Assembly: GCA_900545125.1 (NCBI GenBank)
Contig: UQXS01000141.1
Location: 1-6,434 of the forward strand
Length of the DNA stretch: 6,434 nucleotides
Direction: 5' to 3'
From: an uncultured Ruminococcus sp.
Lineage (GTDB): Bacteria; Bacillota; Clostridia; Oscillospirales; Ruminococcaceae
Shown: piece by piece, positions 6,105-6,434 of the stretch
Layout of the letters: every line of letters starts with the position of its first letter
How positions within the stretch are numbered: the first letter of the stretch is position 1
Position numbers and translations under genes: made by a program
Notes under the pieces: generated by a model
What the model was told of the DNA's origin: nothing
The model's input: the letters and a program-made list of their open reading frames with translations, nothing else
The model's database searches: none

Positions 6105-6267
6105 AATATTGCTCCCCCAACTAAACCTTGCCGTCAATACTTGTCAAAAATAAACTTTCTCTGCGTCTTCCTCCTCAGCATACGCCAGTATGCTTTCGTC
6201 GTCATCCTTGATAAACTTGATTTTTGACTGCGTCTTTTGGCAATGTTTAATTGGTGCAGCAATATTA
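6104..6267. mobile_element. 164-bp foldback element, probable MITE
   Basis: The terminal 29 bases at 6104-6132 match the reverse complement of 6239-6267 at 25 positions; both start TAATATTGCT and share CCAA, TAAAC and TTGCC blocks. The symmetry continues inward without a length change: GTCAAAAAT (6143-6151) pairs with 6220-6228, and AGCATAC (6177-6183) pairs with 6188-6194 around a GCCA loop. The whole is thus one imperfect palindrome with two 80-base arms. Both ends carry TA, suggesting a TA target duplication as in Tc1/mariner-type MITEs. It encodes no plausible protein and no transposase is nearby, so it would be non-autonomous. It lies between the promoter and the ribosome binding site of the ABC ATPase gene and would be transcribed as a long hairpin. 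A host-encoded structured leader is the alternative. Confidence 0.7.
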
Positions 6268-6300
6268 ATGAAGCAAGCATAATTAAGGAGGCATTTCAGT

Positions 6301-6434
6301 ATGTCAGATACTATTGTAAAAATTGAAAATCTGGTCAAACGCTATAAGGAACTTACGGCTTTGGATCATCTTAATATAGAAATCCGGGAGGGAGAAATAT
6401 TTGGTCTGCTCGGGCCAAACGGTTCCGGAAAGAC
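6301..6434 (+). CDS. ABC transporter ATPase, N-terminal fragment (ABC-2/CcmA-like)
   Basis: The frame is open from ATG 6301 to the window edge (44 full codons plus two bases). A strong TAAGGAGG site (6284-6291) lies 9 bases before the ATG. The fragment begins IVKIENLVKRYKELTALDHL, then IREGEIFGLLGPNGSGK(T), with Walker A at residues 38-45 where the window ends. The EIFGLLGPNGSGK form, with Asn after Gly-Pro, is typical of the CcmA/drug-export ABC-2 branch and unlike the GPSGSGK of the ATPase at 2335-3102, so this is a different transporter. Its permease is presumably downstream, outside the window. Nothing about the substrate can be said. Confidence 0.92.
   Translation, partial: MSDTIVKIENLVKRYKELTALDHLNIEIREGEIFGLLGPNGSGK

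Noticed and set aside
6105..6300. T-box or other riboswitch in the long leader of the ABC ATPase gene
   Set aside because: No T-box consensus (TGGxACCGCG-like) or other riboswitch core is visible, and the foldback symmetry explains most of the leader.
6144..6338. 64-aa minus-strand frame ending in an acidic tail
   Set aside because: It is made of the right arm of the foldback element plus antisense of the ABC ATPase start; no ribosome binding site and no family resemblance.
1..6434. CRISPR array, defence system or transposase gene
   Set aside because: No spaced direct-repeat array, Cas, restriction, toxin or transposase motif was found on either strand.

Overview
The window looks like a piece of chromosome from a low-to-moderate GC Firmicute, most likely a clostridial gut or rumen bacterium of the Ruminococcus/Oscillospiraceae kind. 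This rests on strong AGGAGG-type ribosome binding sites, AT-rich intergenic DNA with near-consensus sigma-A promoters, a clostridial-looking tRNA-Thr with encoded CCA, and the style of the two-component and ABC proteins. The genus is an inference.

Layout. Positions 1-354 (+) hold the C-terminal end of a longer protein, probably the extra domain that follows the ATPase domain in some clostridial FecE/FepC-like metal-chelate ABC ATPases. It ends in a hairpin terminator (339-380) that faces the next operon tail to tail. Positions 441-5484 (-) hold a compact four-gene operon, transcribed in the order: eight-helix FtsX/MacB-superfamily permease (788 aa), its ATPase (255 aa), an OmpR-family response regulator (220 aa) and a HAMP-type sensor kinase (411 aa). 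The gaps are 15 bases, then a 1-base overlap (TAATG), then a 4-base overlap (ATGA), so the four proteins are almost certainly made together. Just upstream lie an extended -10 promoter and an 11-bp-period direct repeat (TTTAAG-N5-TTTAAT) in the -35 region, as expected for an OmpR-type regulator controlling its own operon. The natural reading is a sense-and-export module for an envelope-active compound such as an antimicrobial peptide, but the substrate cannot be read from the sequence.

Positions 5586-5726 are non-coding and hold overlapping palindromes; one 15-bp word there recurs inverted at 414-428, just past the other end of the operon. Positions 5727-5906 (-) are a complete tRNA-Thr(CGT) unit: AT-rich upstream tract, consensus promoter, tRNA and intrinsic terminator. 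Positions 5907-6300 are non-coding but structured: two copies of a TGACA-N2-TGTYA palindrome, a sigma-A-like promoter, and a 164-bp foldback element with 29-bp imperfect terminal inverted repeats, apparently a MITE, inserted between that promoter and the next gene. From 6301 (+) a second, unrelated ABC ATPase gene begins and runs off the window.

The most unusual feature is the foldback element. It starts at the last base of the -10 box, and removing it would leave an ordinary leader of about 27 bases, so it may have changed how the downstream transporter is expressed. The four-gene operon belongs to a familiar class; no wholly new system is evident.
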